Positions 1-8,528 of a stretch of 64,000 bases of DNA are shown here, in pieces. The translations under genes were made by a program, and so were the position numbers. The notes beneath the pieces were generated by a model that was given only the letters and a program-made list of their open reading frames with translations, was not told where the DNA came from and ran no database searches. The DNA is from Mycobacterium sp. IS-836. Its GTDB lineage: Bacteria; Actinomycetota; Actinomycetes; Mycobacteriales; Mycobacteriaceae. How positions within the stretch are numbered: position 1 is the first letter of the stretch; each line of letters opens with the position of its first letter. The stretch lies in the NCBI RefSeq assembly GCF_001954275.1, contig NZ_MBEU01000066.1, forward strand, positions 21,526-85,525, written 5' to 3'.

Positions 1-458
1 AAGTCCGTTGGGACATCAGGCCTTCGCCGCACCTGGGCACCCTCGAGGTGCGCGTCTGCGACGGCGTGTCCAACCTGCGCGAGCTGGGCGCGCTGGTGGC
101 GTTGACACACTGCCTGATTGTCGACCTGGACCGCCGGCTGGACGCCGACGAGTCGTTGCCGACCATGCCGCCCTGGCATGTGCAGGAGAACAAGTGGCGA
201 GCCGCCCGCTACGGCCTGGACGCGATCATCATCCAGGACGCGGACAGCAACGAGCGCCTGGTCACCGAGGATCTGCTCGACGTGTTGAACCGGCTCGAGC
301 CCGTCGCGAAGTCACTGCACTGCGCTGACGAATTGGCGGCGGTGGCCGACATCCCGCGAGTCGGCGCTTCGTACCAGCGGCAACGGCGGGTCGCCGAAGA
401 GCATGACGGCGATCTGCGCGCCGTTGTCGACGCGCTCGTGAGCGAGCTGGACAGCTGA
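1..458 (+). CDS. Glutamate-cysteine ligase-like protein (YbdK/GCS2 family), 3' end
   Basis: Partial gene: the frame is already open at the left edge (first full codon at base 3) and about 151 C-terminal residues are visible. The segment HLGTLEVRVCDGVSNLRE followed by WHVQENKWRAARYGLDA is typical of the C-terminal half of carboxylate-amine ligases of the GCS2/YbdK family, which join glutamate and cysteine or related substrates using ATP. It matches the M. tuberculosis Rv0433 protein as I remember it, including the ending SYQRQRRVAEEHDGDLRAVV. The next gene starts 4 bases after the stop, so they are probably co-transcribed. The true substrate in mycobacteria is not evident from the sequence. 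Confidence 0.9.
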   Translation, partial: VRWDIRPSPHLGTLEVRVCDGVSNLRELGALVALTHCLIVDLDRRLDADESLPTMPPWHVQENKWRAARYGLDAIIIQDADSNERLVTEDLLDVLNRLEPVAKSLHCADELAAVADIPRVGASYQRQRRVAEEHDGDLRAVVDALVSELDS

Positions 459-461
459 GTC

Positions 462-1112
462 ATGGTGGGCCTCGAAGCCGTTGAGATGGCGATGTTTCCG
501 CTCGAATCGGCGGTGCTGCCCAACCAGGATCTGCCGCTGCGGATTTTCGAGCCCCGCTACGTCGCGCTGGTGCGCCACTGCGTCGAGGCCGGTGATCCCT
601 TCGGCGTGGTGCTGATATCCCGCGGGCGCGAGGTCGGCGGCGGCGAGACGCGGTGTGATGTCGGCGTTTTGACCCGGATCACCGAATGCGTCGATCACGG
701 GCTCGACCGATACTCGCTGCGCTGCCGTACCGGTGAGCGAATTCGGGTGCGCGAGTGGCTGACCGACGACCCCTACCCGCGGGCGACGGTCACGCTGTGG
801 CCCGACGAGCCGGGGGATCCGGTGACCCGAGCGCAGCTGCACGACGTCGAAGAACGGGTGATCGCGCTGTTCGAGCGGATCGCCGAAGCGCGCGGCGCGC
901 AGCTGCCGGGGCGCGACGTGCTGTTGGGCTACGACGAAGCCGGCGCCGACGACCCCGGACCGCTCATGTTCGGGTTGGCATCCCGCCTTCCGATCGGCAC
1001 CGCCGACCGTTACGCCGTGCTGTCCGCCCCGTCGGCCGCCGACCGGCTCGCCGCGCTGCGCGAGGCCGTGGACACCGTTGCCGAGATGGTGGAGTTCCAG
1101 CTATCCGAATGA
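462..1112 (+). CDS. Lon N-terminal-domain (LAN) protein, Rv0434-like
   Basis: 216 residues. The N-terminus MAMFPLESAVLPNQDLPLRIFEPRY is the hallmark of the Lon protease substrate-binding (LON/PUA-like) domain, here free-standing with no AAA or protease domain. Such proteins are thought to bind unfolded or peptide substrates, but the partner is unknown. The ATG at 462 lies 4 bases after the preceding stop. The 3' end overlaps the next start by the tetranucleotide ATGA (1109-1112). The order Rv0433-Rv0434 is that of M. tuberculosis. The fold call is secure; the role is not. Confidence 0.88.
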   Translation: MVGLEAVEMAMFPLESAVLPNQDLPLRIFEPRYVALVRHCVEAGDPFGVVLISRGREVGGGETRCDVGVLTRITECVDHGLDRYSLRCRTGERIRVREWLTDDPYPRATVTLWPDEPGDPVTRAQLHDVEERVIALFERIAEARGAQLPGRDVLLGYDEAGADDPGPLMFGLASRLPIGTADRYAVLSAPSAADRLAALREAVDTVAEMVEFQLSE

Positions 1113-1921
1113 ATACCGATGTGACAGTTGAGATCAACGACGGCGTGGCGGTGCTCACGCTGAATCGTCCCGAACATCTCAACGCCTACACCGCCGACAT
1201 GGGCTCGCTGTTGAGTCTGGCGTATCGGGATTGCGTCGATGACGACGACGTCCGGGCCATCGTCGTCACCGGGGCGGGCAGCGCCTTTTGCGCCGGCGCG
1301 GACTTCTCGGGCAACGTGTCGCCGTTCGACGCCGCGGCCGAGACTTTCTCGGCATCGCCGATCAACCCGGCGGCCTTCGAATTGCGCAAGCCGGTGATCG
1401 CCGCGCTCAACGGCCACGCCTTCGGCATCGGCCTGACCATCGCGCTGCAGGCCGACATCCGCATCGTCGCGGTCGACGCCAAATACGGTGTGGTGCAAGT
1501 GCGCCGGGGTGTGATACCTGACTGCATGTCGCACTGGACGTTGGCGCATCTGACCACCCTGGGCGCGGCCGCGGAGATACTGCTGACCGGCCGCACCTTC
1601 ACCGGGGCGGAGGCCGTCGCGCTCGGGGTCGCCAACGCGGCGTTGCCCGCCGAACGGGTGCTCGCCCGTGCGATGGAAATGGCGCGCGACATCGCGGTCA
1701 ACGTCGCGCCGATGTCGGCGGCGTTGGCCAAGCGGCTGCTGTGGGACAGCGCGATCAACAACTACACCGCGCGGGAGGTCGCGTCGCTGGAAACGCAGCT
1801 GCACCACCGGGTGATGGGAACCGCGGACGCCCGTGAGGGAGTCTCCGCGTTCCTGGACCGTCGGCCGCCGCGGTTCAGCGCGCGGGTTTCCGCCGAGTGG
1901 ACGGATTTACCGGAGCCATGA
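1109..1921 (+). CDS. Enoyl-CoA hydratase/isomerase (crotonase) family protein
   Basis: 270 residues. The first residues read VTVEINDGVAVLTLNRPEHLNAY, the usual crotonase beginning. The oxyanion-hole segments are seen as FCAGADFSG and, later, ALNGHAFGIGLTIALQADIRI. The usual glutamate after the second oxyanion segment (GMPE/GLPE in many members) is replaced here by VRRGVIPDCMSH, so hydratase activity on a standard enoyl-CoA should not be assumed. The ATGA overlap with the upstream Lon-domain gene indicates translational coupling. I do not recall a crotonase at this place in M. tuberculosis. Its 3' end faces the SDR gene with a gap of only 5 bases. Confidence 0.85.
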   Translation: MNTDVTVEINDGVAVLTLNRPEHLNAYTADMGSLLSLAYRDCVDDDDVRAIVVTGAGSAFCAGADFSGNVSPFDAAAETFSASPINPAAFELRKPVIAALNGHAFGIGLTIALQADIRIVAVDAKYGVVQVRRGVIPDCMSHWTLAHLTTLGAAAEILLTGRTFTGAEAVALGVANAALPAERVLARAMEMARDIAVNVAPMSAALAKRLLWDSAINNYTAREVASLETQLHHRVMGTADAREGVSAFLDRRPPRFSARVSAEWTDLPEP

Positions 1922-1926
1922 GGGCA

Positions 1927-2826
1927 TCACGGTACCGCACACAACTTCTCGGAGAGCGTCCACAACTGTGCCGCGCGCTGAGGGTCGCGGGCATAGGGCG
2001 CGACCGCGTCGCTGACACGGCAGTCTTCGAGGTACAAGCCACCCCGGTCCGCGAGCTCCGGGCTTACCGCCGCCCATACCTGGGTGGCCGCACCGTGCTC
2101 GGGCGTGGTGACCTCCAGGCGTCCCGACGCGTGTTCGCGTAGCTGGGAGAAATCCGAGCGGGACATGTACCGCGCCAGCGACGTGGCGACGGTGCCGGGA
2201 TGGACGGCGTAGGCGCGGATTCCGTTCTCGCGCAGGCGCCGGTCCGCCTCGACGGCATGCAGGATGTTCGCCGTCTTGGACGCGCCGTACGCGGCGAACT
2301 TGTCGTAGTCACGGCCCAGCCAGTTGGGATCGCCGAAGTCGATGTCGCCCAGGAGGTGACCGCGCGACGACAGCATGACGATGCGGGCGTCTCCGGCGGC
2401 CGCGAGCTGCGGGACGAGGAGTCGGGTCAGCTCGAAATGTCCGAAATGGTTTGTACCGATCTGCATTTCGAACCCGTCACGCGTGCGCTCGAAGGGGGTG
2501 AACATGACGCCGGCGTTGTTCATCAACACGTGGATCGCCGGCGCGAGGTCGCCGATCGCCGTGGCCGCCGCGCGCACGCTGGCCAGCGCGGTGAGGTCGA
2601 GGTGAACCGTCGACGCCCGCGCGCCGGGCACTTCGGCCCGAATCCATTCGGCGGTCTGGGCCAGCGCATCATGGTTGCGCGCGGCCAGCACCACGTGCGC
2701 GCCCGCGGCGGCCAGCGCCCGCGCCGACTCCCGGCCCAGCCCGGACGACGCGCCCGTGATCACACATGCCTTGCCGGACAGGTCGATTCCCTCGACGACC
2801 TGCACGGCCGTCGGGCGTTCGGTCAT
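1927..2826 (-). CDS. Short-chain dehydrogenase/reductase
   Basis: 299 residues, a retinol-dehydrogenase-like classical SDR. Visible are the NAD(P) motif TGASSGLG (about residues 24-31), NNAGVM after strand 4, MLSSRGH for the catalytic serine and YGASK for the catalytic Tyr/Lys. The start ATG at 2826 overlaps the stop of the upstream gene in an ATGA (2823-2826); a longer frame upstream lies inside that gene. It is the last gene of a three-gene minus-strand operon (two SRPBCC-like genes, then this one) read away from the divergent TetR gene at 4163. The substrate is unknown. A close relative sits at 12204-13130. Confidence 0.9.
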   Translation of the reverse strand: MTERPTAVQVVEGIDLSGKACVITGASSGLGRESARALAAAGAHVVLAARNHDALAQTAEWIRAEVPGARASTVHLDLTALASVRAAATAIGDLAPAIHVLMNNAGVMFTPFERTRDGFEMQIGTNHFGHFELTRLLVPQLAAAGDARIVMLSSRGHLLGDIDFGDPNWLGRDYDKFAAYGASKTANILHAVEADRRLRENGIRAYAVHPGTVATSLARYMSRSDFSQLREHASGRLEVTTPEHGAATQVWAAVSPELADRGGLYLEDCRVSDAVAPYARDPQRAAQLWTLSEKLCAVP

Positions 2827-3317
2827 CGCGGTGCGGCTTCCCGCTCGGCCAGGGACTTCAGCGTGAGCAGCTGCTTGCGCATCATCACCAGGTCGCCGAG
2901 GGCCAGCGCGCGAGCGGGCAGCCGGGGCCCCGCGAACCACACGCGCGCGTGCAGCCGCGAGCCGGGTCCCTCGGGCCGGACCGCGTAGGTGACCGCGACG
3001 CCCTTGGACCGCAAGGTGATCTGCTCGTCGTCGGTGAACGACTGCAAGGTGAACAAGGTCATGAATCGCTGTCCCACTTCGAGGTGAACCAGTTCGGGGT
3101 CGCGCGCTCGAGGACTGCGGCGGCCGAGGTTGTCCAGGATGTCATAGCTATAGGGTGCTACGCGCAACTGGCACAGCCAGCAGAACACGATCGACGGCGG
3201 CGCGGCGATGCTGATCGCGCGGTCGGCCTGGACGCCGGCGCGCGGGCGCAATGCGTCGCAGGGCAGCGGCACGGTTCGTTCTGTTGGCCGCACACCCCAG
3301 GTCAGGCCCAGGTTCAA
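2823..3317 (-). CDS. SRPBCC (START/polyketide-cyclase fold) family protein
   Basis: 164 residues. The pattern AISIAAPPSIVFCWLCQLRVAPYSYDILDNLGRRSPR followed by mixed strands and a C-terminal amphipathic helix (LVMMRKQLLTLKSLAE) fits the SRPBCC ligand-binding fold. No catalytic residues can be assigned. The start is a TTG at 3317 overlapping the upstream stop as TTGA (3314-3317), and the stop overlaps the SDR start as ATGA, so all three genes look translationally coupled. Such proteins bind hydrophobic ligands such as lipids or polyketides; which one is not visible here. Confidence 0.72.
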   Translation of the reverse strand: MNLGLTWGVRPTERTVPLPCDALRPRAGVQADRAISIAAPPSIVFCWLCQLRVAPYSYDILDNLGRRSPRARDPELVHLEVGQRFMTLFTLQSFTDDEQITLRSKGVAVTYAVRPEGPGSRLHARVWFAGPRLPARALALGDLVMMRKQLLTLKSLAEREAAPR

Positions 3318-4141
3318 GGGACGGTCGCTCCGCGGGTGAGGCCGCGACGGGCGCTGCGCGCCATCAGCCGTGGCGCCACGATGCGGTGCAGCGGACCGAC
3401 CGCGGTCCAGACGGCTCGGGCGGCGAGCTTGTGACGGTAATGCAGGCGCGTGGTGAGGACGGCTCGCCGTCCGTCCTCGCGTCGCAGCGTCAGCCGGGCG
3501 TCCATCAGGGGCCCGCCCGTCGCCAGCACGATCTCGTCGCGATCCGAATGCGCGATCGGCCAGCCGATTACGTGCTCAGGCGAGGAATACGGGCCCAGGC
3601 GAAATCTCAGGATGTGGCGGTGGATCCATGGGACGACGCCGGCCAGGGCGCCCGGTTCGCCCCCGAGGCCGTCGCGGAACGCCTGTTCGGCGGTGCGCGA
3701 GTCGCCCTGCAGGATGGGGACTTCGAAGATGTCCGCGTAGTCGGCGGCGCTCTCGCCGGTTTCCGCCCGCGCCGCGCGCACGGCCCCGGCGATGCGTCGC
3801 AGCGTCCATCGCACCGCGACGCGGTGCCCGCCGGTGCCGATGACCAGCGCGCGATAGGCCCTGCCGTGCGGGCCCGGGAAATCCGCCCACGTCGCCGCCC
3901 GCAGCCGGGTCCGCTGCCCCGATTCGTCCAGCTCGAACACCCAGCGGTACACCGCGAACGGGTGGCGTCCCTTGAGCGCGAACCGTTCGGGTGGGCGCGC
4001 CTCGTCCAGCACGAAACCGGGCGGCACGGTGGAGGGGTCGCGGGGGTCGCGGCACATCACTTGCAGCAGCGCCGACCACGTGTCGTCGCGATTCGCGTCA
4101 ACGGTTATGGCATGCTCATCGATATAGGGTAATCGTTCCAT
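3314..4141 (-). CDS. SRPBCC-like protein, first gene of the TetR-linked operon
   Basis: 275 residues from the ATG at 4141. The N-terminal half (MERLPYIDEHAITVDANRDDTWSAL, then HPFAVYRWVFELDESGQRTRLRAATWADFPG) reads as an SRPBCC/cyclase-like fold. The C-terminal half (ILRFRLGPYSSPEHVIGWPIAHSDRDEIVLATGG, then RAVLTTRLHYRH) resembles a second such fold, so this could be a two-domain lipid-binding protein. The frame stays open upstream to 4681, but that part lies antisense to the TetR gene, so the ATG at 4141 is preferred. Only 21 bases separate it from the divergent TetR start. Function unknown. Confidence 0.72.
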   Translation of the reverse strand: MERLPYIDEHAITVDANRDDTWSALLQVMCRDPRDPSTVPPGFVLDEARPPERFALKGRHPFAVYRWVFELDESGQRTRLRAATWADFPGPHGRAYRALVIGTGGHRVAVRWTLRRIAGAVRAARAETGESAADYADIFEVPILQGDSRTAEQAFRDGLGGEPGALAGVVPWIHRHILRFRLGPYSSPEHVIGWPIAHSDRDEIVLATGGPLMDARLTLRREDGRRAVLTTRLHYRHKLAARAVWTAVGPLHRIVAPRLMARSARRGLTRGATVP

Positions 4142-4162
4142 ATAGAAGGATCGTACTAGATC
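4142..4162. promoter_or_regulatory. Short divergent promoter/operator between the SRPBCC operon and tetR
   Basis: Only 21 bases lie between the two start codons. They include GATC-GTACTA-GATC (4149-4162), an imperfect dyad. With so little room, the two promoters must overlap each other and probably the coding starts. A TetR protein bound here would be expected to control both directions. The operator assignment is inference from position. Confidence 0.4.
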
Positions 4163-4765
4163 ATGGCCCCACCGCGGAAGCACGAAACCAATGTGATCCT
4201 CGACGCAGCACGCGCCTTGGTGCTCGACGGCGGACCGCGGGCGGCGAGCGTGGCGGCGATCGCGAAGTCCAGCGGTGCGCCGGCCGGCACGCTGTATCAC
4301 CGGTTCGGCAACCGCGACGGCATCTTGGCGGCGGCATGGCTGAGGGCGCTGGAACGCTTTCAGGCGCGGGCGATGGCGGCGGGGACGAAAACGACCGACC
4401 CGATGGAGAGCGCCGTCGCGATGGCCGTCGCGGCCATCGGTTTTACTCGCGAACTTCCCGAGGACGCCCGGCTGTTGTTGACGATGCGGCCGGGTGACCT
4501 GCTCGACGGCGAGCCCGACGCGGCGTTCTCCGAGACGCTGGCGGCGATGAACGCGCCGCTGATCCAGCGGGTCCGCGGCCTGGCGCGGGAGCTGTTCGGC
4601 AGCGGCAGTGCGCGGTCCGTCGATGCGGTCTCCCGGGCGGTTGCCGACCTGCCGTATGCGGTGGTGCGGCGCCACGCGCACGACGATCCGTTGCCACGCT
4701 GGCTCGAAGCCGACGTGGCTGCCGCGGCGAGGGCGATGCTAGAGAGCTTTGGCGAACGCGCGTAG
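4163..4765 (+). CDS. TetR/AcrR family transcriptional regulator
   Basis: 200 residues. The N-terminal helix-turn-helix is clear: ILDAARALVLDGGPRAASVAAIAKSSGAPAGTLYHRFGNRDGILAAAW. The C-terminal ligand-binding part is unspecific. A GAAGGA purine stretch at 4146-4151 lies 11 bases before the ATG. It is divergent from the SRPBCC-SRPBCC-SDR operon with a 21-base gap, so it most likely represses that operon. Its last 27 bases overlap, tail to tail, the 3' end of the Cdc48-like ATPase gene. Ligand unknown. Confidence 0.9.
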   Translation: MAPPRKHETNVILDAARALVLDGGPRAASVAAIAKSSGAPAGTLYHRFGNRDGILAAAWLRALERFQARAMAAGTKTTDPMESAVAMAVAAIGFTRELPEDARLLLTMRPGDLLDGEPDAAFSETLAAMNAPLIQRVRGLARELFGSGSARSVDAVSRAVADLPYAVVRRHAHDDPLPRWLEADVAAAARAMLESFGERA

Positions 4766-6925
4766 CGCGTCCACCTGGACCGGATCCAGCGAGGGGCGCA
4801 CGGTTTTGCGGGCCGCCGCGAGGTCGGCCGCCGTCACGTCGGCGGCGTCGATGGACCGGCGCATCGCGCTGAGCGCGGCCTCCCGCAGCAGGGCCACGCA
4901 ATCGGCCGCGCTGTAGCCGTCGAGTTCCGCGGCGACGTCGTCGAGGTTGACGTCGGCGCTCAGCGGGATGGATTTGCCTGCGGTGCGCAGGATTTCGCGG
5001 CGGGCAGCGGCGTCGGGTGGTTCGACGAAGACCAGCCGCTCCAGCCGGCCCGGGCGGAGCAGCGCGGGGTCGATCAGATCGGGCCGGTTGGTGGCACCCA
5101 GCACCACGACGTCGCGCAGCGGGTCGATGCCGTCGAGTTCGGTGAGCAGGGCGGCGACGACTTTGTCGGTCACGCCGGAGTCGAAGCTCTGGCCGCGCCG
5201 CGGCGCCAGCGCATCGATCTCGTCGAGGAACACTAGCGACGGCGCGGAATCGCGGGCCCGCCGGAACAGCTCGCGGACGGCCTTCTCCGACGCGCCCACC
5301 CACTTGTCCATCAGCTCGGAGCCTTTGACCGCGTGCACGCTCAGCTGTCCGGTGCTGGCCAGCGCGCGGACCACGAAGGTCTTGCCGCACCCCGGCGGCC
5401 CGTACAGCAGCACCCCGCGCGGCGGGTCGACGCCCAGCCGGGCGAACGTGTCGGGATGCTGCAACGGCCACAACACCGCTTCGGTCAGCGCCTGCTTGGC
5501 CTCGGCCATGTCGCCCACGTCGTCGAGCGTGACGTTGCCGACGGTCAGTTCCTCGCTGGCCGAACGGGATAGCGGCCGGATGACGCTGAGCGCACCGACG
5601 AGGTCGGACTGCTCCAGCTTGGGCGGCTGACCGTCGACGCTGGCACGCGAGGCGGCCCGCAGGGCCGCTTCACGCACCAGCGCGGCCAGGTCAGCGGCGA
5701 CGAAACCCGGTGTGCGGCCAGCGATTTCGTCGAGGTCGAGGCCGCCGGTGGGTACCGGCTTGAGGAGCGTCTCCAGCAGTGCCTTGCGGGTGTCCGCGTC
5801 GGGCAGCGTCAGGCCGAGTTCGCGGTCACACAGTTCGGGGGCGCGCAGCCGCGCGTCAAGCTGGTCGGGCCGCGAGGAGGTGGCGATCAACGCGACTCCG
5901 TCGGTGGCCACCGCGATGCGCAGCTCGGCGAGGATGAGGGCGGCGACCGGCTCGGCGGCTTCCGGCAGCAGGGCGTCGACGTCGCTGATCATCAGGACAC
6001 CGCCGCCGTCGCGGATCGTTGTCGCCGCCGCGGCCACGGCCTTCAACCGATCCTCGGGGGCCAGGGCGCCGACCTCCGGGCCGTCGAGCTCAACCAGCCT
6101 GCGACCGGCGCTCACCGCGCGGACCAGCGTCGCCTTGCCGACGCCGGCCGGACCCGACACCAGCACACCCAAATTGGTCCCGGCGCCAAGGGTTTTCAGC
6201 AGATGCGGTTCGTCGAGCGCCAGCTTGAGCCATTCGGTGAGCTTGGCGGCCTGCACCTGTGCGCCCTTGAGGTCCTCGGCATGGATCGGGGGGTTCGCGA
6301 GGCCGGCCGATCCCCGGGCGGGGGCCACGGCGGTGCTCGGGGGAACGCCGGCGCCCCAGGTGACAAGTGAGTTCGGTTGCACGCTGACGGGTCCCTCGGG
6401 GTCGACGCCGGTGACGGTCAGCAGCTCCGACGTCCAGCTGATCCCGACCGCCGAAGCCAGTGCCCTGCTGGCCGCCGACGTGGACGTACCCGGGCCCAGG
6501 TCGCGCGGCAGCAGCGACACGGCGTCGCCGACCGTCATCACCTTGCCCAGCAAGGCTTGTCGCAGGTTCGTCGGCGTGATCGATTGGGTGGTCAGCGTCG
6601 AGCCGGACAGCATCACCGACCGCGCGCCGTAGACGGTGACCGCGCTGACGATCACCGCGGTACCCTCGCGCAGCCCGGCGTTGGACAGCGTCACGTCGTC
6701 GAGCAGCACGATGCTCACCGGGATGTCCTGATCGGCGAGGCCGGCCACCGCCGCCGTGGTCCGCGATCCGGTCAGCGACACCGCATCCCATTCCCGGATG
6801 CCAAGGGCGGCAATGGCATTCGGGTGTAATCGGATCACGCCGCGGCGTGAGTCGACGGCCGAGGTGTTCAGCCGCGCGGTGAGTGTGAGCTGACGGCCCG
6901 CTTTATCACCGGCGTCGGGGTTCAC
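4739..6925 (-). CDS. Cdc48-like tandem AAA+ ATPase (Rv0435c-like)
   Basis: 728 residues, the length I recall for Rv0435c. An N-terminal domain (LTARLNTSAVDSRRGVIRLHP) is followed by two AAA+ modules. The first Walker A is GPAGVGKAT (about residue 255), with a weak Walker B (LMISDVDALL). The second has a canonical GPPGCGKT (about residue 508), FLDEIDAL and the arginine-finger region GATNRPDLIDPALLRPGR. The first site has Ala in place of the final Walker-A Thr and Asp for the Walker-B Glu, so it may mainly bind ATP. The start GTG at 6925 overlaps the pssA stop as GTGA. A p97/Cdc48-type unfolding or remodelling role is expected; the client proteins are unknown. Confidence 0.92.
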   Translation of the reverse strand: MNPDAGDKAGRQLTLTARLNTSAVDSRRGVIRLHPNAIAALGIREWDAVSLTGSRTTAAVAGLADQDIPVSIVLLDDVTLSNAGLREGTAVIVSAVTVYGARSVMLSGSTLTTQSITPTNLRQALLGKVMTVGDAVSLLPRDLGPGTSTSAASRALASAVGISWTSELLTVTGVDPEGPVSVQPNSLVTWGAGVPPSTAVAPARGSAGLANPPIHAEDLKGAQVQAAKLTEWLKLALDEPHLLKTLGAGTNLGVLVSGPAGVGKATLVRAVSAGRRLVELDGPEVGALAPEDRLKAVAAAATTIRDGGGVLMISDVDALLPEAAEPVAALILAELRIAVATDGVALIATSSRPDQLDARLRAPELCDRELGLTLPDADTRKALLETLLKPVPTGGLDLDEIAGRTPGFVAADLAALVREAALRAASRASVDGQPPKLEQSDLVGALSVIRPLSRSASEELTVGNVTLDDVGDMAEAKQALTEAVLWPLQHPDTFARLGVDPPRGVLLYGPPGCGKTFVVRALASTGQLSVHAVKGSELMDKWVGASEKAVRELFRRARDSAPSLVFLDEIDALAPRRGQSFDSGVTDKVVAALLTELDGIDPLRDVVVLGATNRPDLIDPALLRPGRLERLVFVEPPDAAARREILRTAGKSIPLSADVNLDDVAAELDGYSAADCVALLREAALSAMRRSIDAADVTAADLAAARKTVRPSLDPVQVDALRAFAKAL

Positions 6926-7785
6926 GGCAGCCGCCTGCCCGGCTTGCGCAGCCCCAGCCGCGTCATCGATCGGCGGTTCGGATGCGCCTGGCGGATCGCG
7001 CGCCGCGTCGCGCGCCGCTGCTTGGGTTCGTCGTCCCATGCCTCCGGGTGCGCGGCCAGCCAGCGCTGGCTGTGCACCGCGAACGGGACGTGGCACAGGT
7101 AGGCGATGATGATCACCCAGATCAGCATGTAGGGAGCCAGCACCGCGGCGGCCGCGGCGATCGCCAGCAGGGCCAGCAGCGGAGCCGCCCAGTTCGGCGG
7201 CACCGCGGCGGCGTGCATCTTGCGCATGGGGATCTTGCTGATCATGAGCGCGGACGTGCCGGTGATCCAGATGCACAGGAACGTCGCCGACGTCCACCAG
7301 CCCTCGCCGAACTGCAACTTGAGGCCGATCAACCCGATCATCGAGATCGCGCCGGCCGGCGCGGGCATCCCGACGAAGAATTCATGCGTGTACGACGGCT
7401 GGGTCCCGTCGTCCTGCAGGGCGTTGTATCGGGCCAGCCGCAGCACCACGCAGACCGCGTACAGCAGCACGACGACCCAGCCCGCCGGCGACTTCGACAG
7501 CATGGTCACGTAGACCACCAGCGCGGGCGTCACTCCGAAGTTCACCGCGTCGGCCAGTGAGTCGATCTCCGCGCCGAGCCGCGACTGGGCGTCGAGGATG
7601 CGGGCCACCCGGCCGTCGAGGCCGTCCAGGATCGCCGCCGCGGCGATCAGTGCCATCGCGGCTTTGGGCTGATGCTCGAGGGCGAACCTGATCGACGTCA
7701 ACCCCGCGCAGATGGACAACACCGTCATCGCGCTGGGCAGGATCTGCAGGTTTACCGGCCGCCTGGCGCGGGGCCTGCTGATCAC
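6922..7785 (-). CDS. pssA: CDP-diacylglycerol-serine O-phosphatidyltransferase
   Basis: 287 residues, integral membrane enzyme making phosphatidylserine from CDP-diacylglycerol and serine. The CDP-alcohol phosphotransferase signature DG-x2-AR-x8-G-x3-D-x3-D is complete (DGRVARILDAQSRLGAEID, then SLAD). Several hydrophobic spans follow, and the C-terminus is basic and cytoplasmic (PKQRRATRRAIRQAHPNRR). The start is a GTG at 7785 overlapping the psd stop (GTGA), and the stop overlaps the ATPase start in the same way. With psd directly upstream, the pair forms the two steps to phosphatidylethanolamine. Confidence 0.95.
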   Translation of the reverse strand: MISRPRARRPVNLQILPSAMTVLSICAGLTSIRFALEHQPKAAMALIAAAAILDGLDGRVARILDAQSRLGAEIDSLADAVNFGVTPALVVYVTMLSKSPAGWVVVLLYAVCVVLRLARYNALQDDGTQPSYTHEFFVGMPAPAGAISMIGLIGLKLQFGEGWWTSATFLCIWITGTSALMISKIPMRKMHAAAVPPNWAAPLLALLAIAAAAAVLAPYMLIWVIIIAYLCHVPFAVHSQRWLAAHPEAWDDEPKQRRATRRAIRQAHPNRRSMTRLGLRKPGRRLP

Positions 7786-8504
7786 GGCAGCTCCGCCAGG
7801 ACGGTCTCGCCGGCGACCGCTCGCTGCCCCACCTTGACAAGCGGCTCCGCGCCCGGCGGCAGGTAGGTGTCCAGCCGGGAGCCGAACCGGATCAGGCCGT
7901 AGGTGTCGCCGATCGACAGCTTGTCGCCGACGTGCGCGTCGCACACGATGCGGCGCGCCAGCAGACCGGCGATCTGCACGGCGACGACGTCGGCGCCGCC
8001 GGCCGTCCGGATCCGCAGGCTGGTGCGCTCGTTGTCGGTGCTCGCCGAGGCCAGATCGGCCGACCCGAAGCGGCCCGGCCGGTGCTGCATCGCGATCACC
8101 TCACCGCTGACCGGGGCGCGCTGCACGTGGGCGTCCAAGAGCGACAGGAAGATACTGACCCGCGGCAGCGGTGTCTCCGCCATGCCGAGTTCGGCCGGCG
8201 GGGCCGCGGAGTCGATCACGCAGACCACACCGTCGGCGGGGGCGACGATGGCGCCTGGCCGGGTGGGCGGCACCCGCGGGGGATGACGGAAGAACCCCGC
8301 GCAGGCACCCGCCGCGAGTAAACCCGCGCGGCGCAGCCAGCGGTGGTTGCGCCCGGCGAAGGCCACCGCCAGACCCGCGGCGATGAACGGTCGCCCTGCG
8401 GGGTGCACCGGCGGGATGGTGGAGCGCACCAACTCCACGATGTGTTGCGGGCCGAAAGTCGGATCCTCGGCGGTCGGGCCGATGGTGCGGGGGCGTCGTG
8501 CCAC
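7782..8504 (-). CDS. psd: Phosphatidylserine decarboxylase proenzyme
   Basis: 240 residues. It converts phosphatidylserine to phosphatidylethanolamine at the membrane. The conserved DAHVQRAPVSGEV motif is present, and near the C-terminus RFGSRLD gives the Gly-Ser (Ser about 209) where the proenzyme cuts itself to form the pyruvoyl group. A hydrophobic N-terminal stretch (FIAAGLAVAFAGRNHRWLRRAGLLAAGACAGFF) anchors it. The N-terminus is slightly longer than the M. tuberculosis form I recall (231). It is coupled to pssA by a GTGA overlap, so the two enzymes are made together. Confidence 0.95.
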   Translation of the reverse strand: MARRPRTIGPTAEDPTFGPQHIVELVRSTIPPVHPAGRPFIAAGLAVAFAGRNHRWLRRAGLLAAGACAGFFRHPPRVPPTRPGAIVAPADGVVCVIDSAAPPAELGMAETPLPRVSIFLSLLDAHVQRAPVSGEVIAMQHRPGRFGSADLASASTDNERTSLRIRTAGGADVVAVQIAGLLARRIVCDAHVGDKLSIGDTYGLIRFGSRLDTYLPPGAEPLVKVGQRAVAGETVLAELP

Positions 8505-8528
8505 GCGGCCATCTTACGGAGCGACGGC

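Noticed and set aside
5000..6900. Plus-strand open frames opposite the Cdc48-like ATPase
   Set aside because: Ser/Arg/Thr-rich shadows without motifs.
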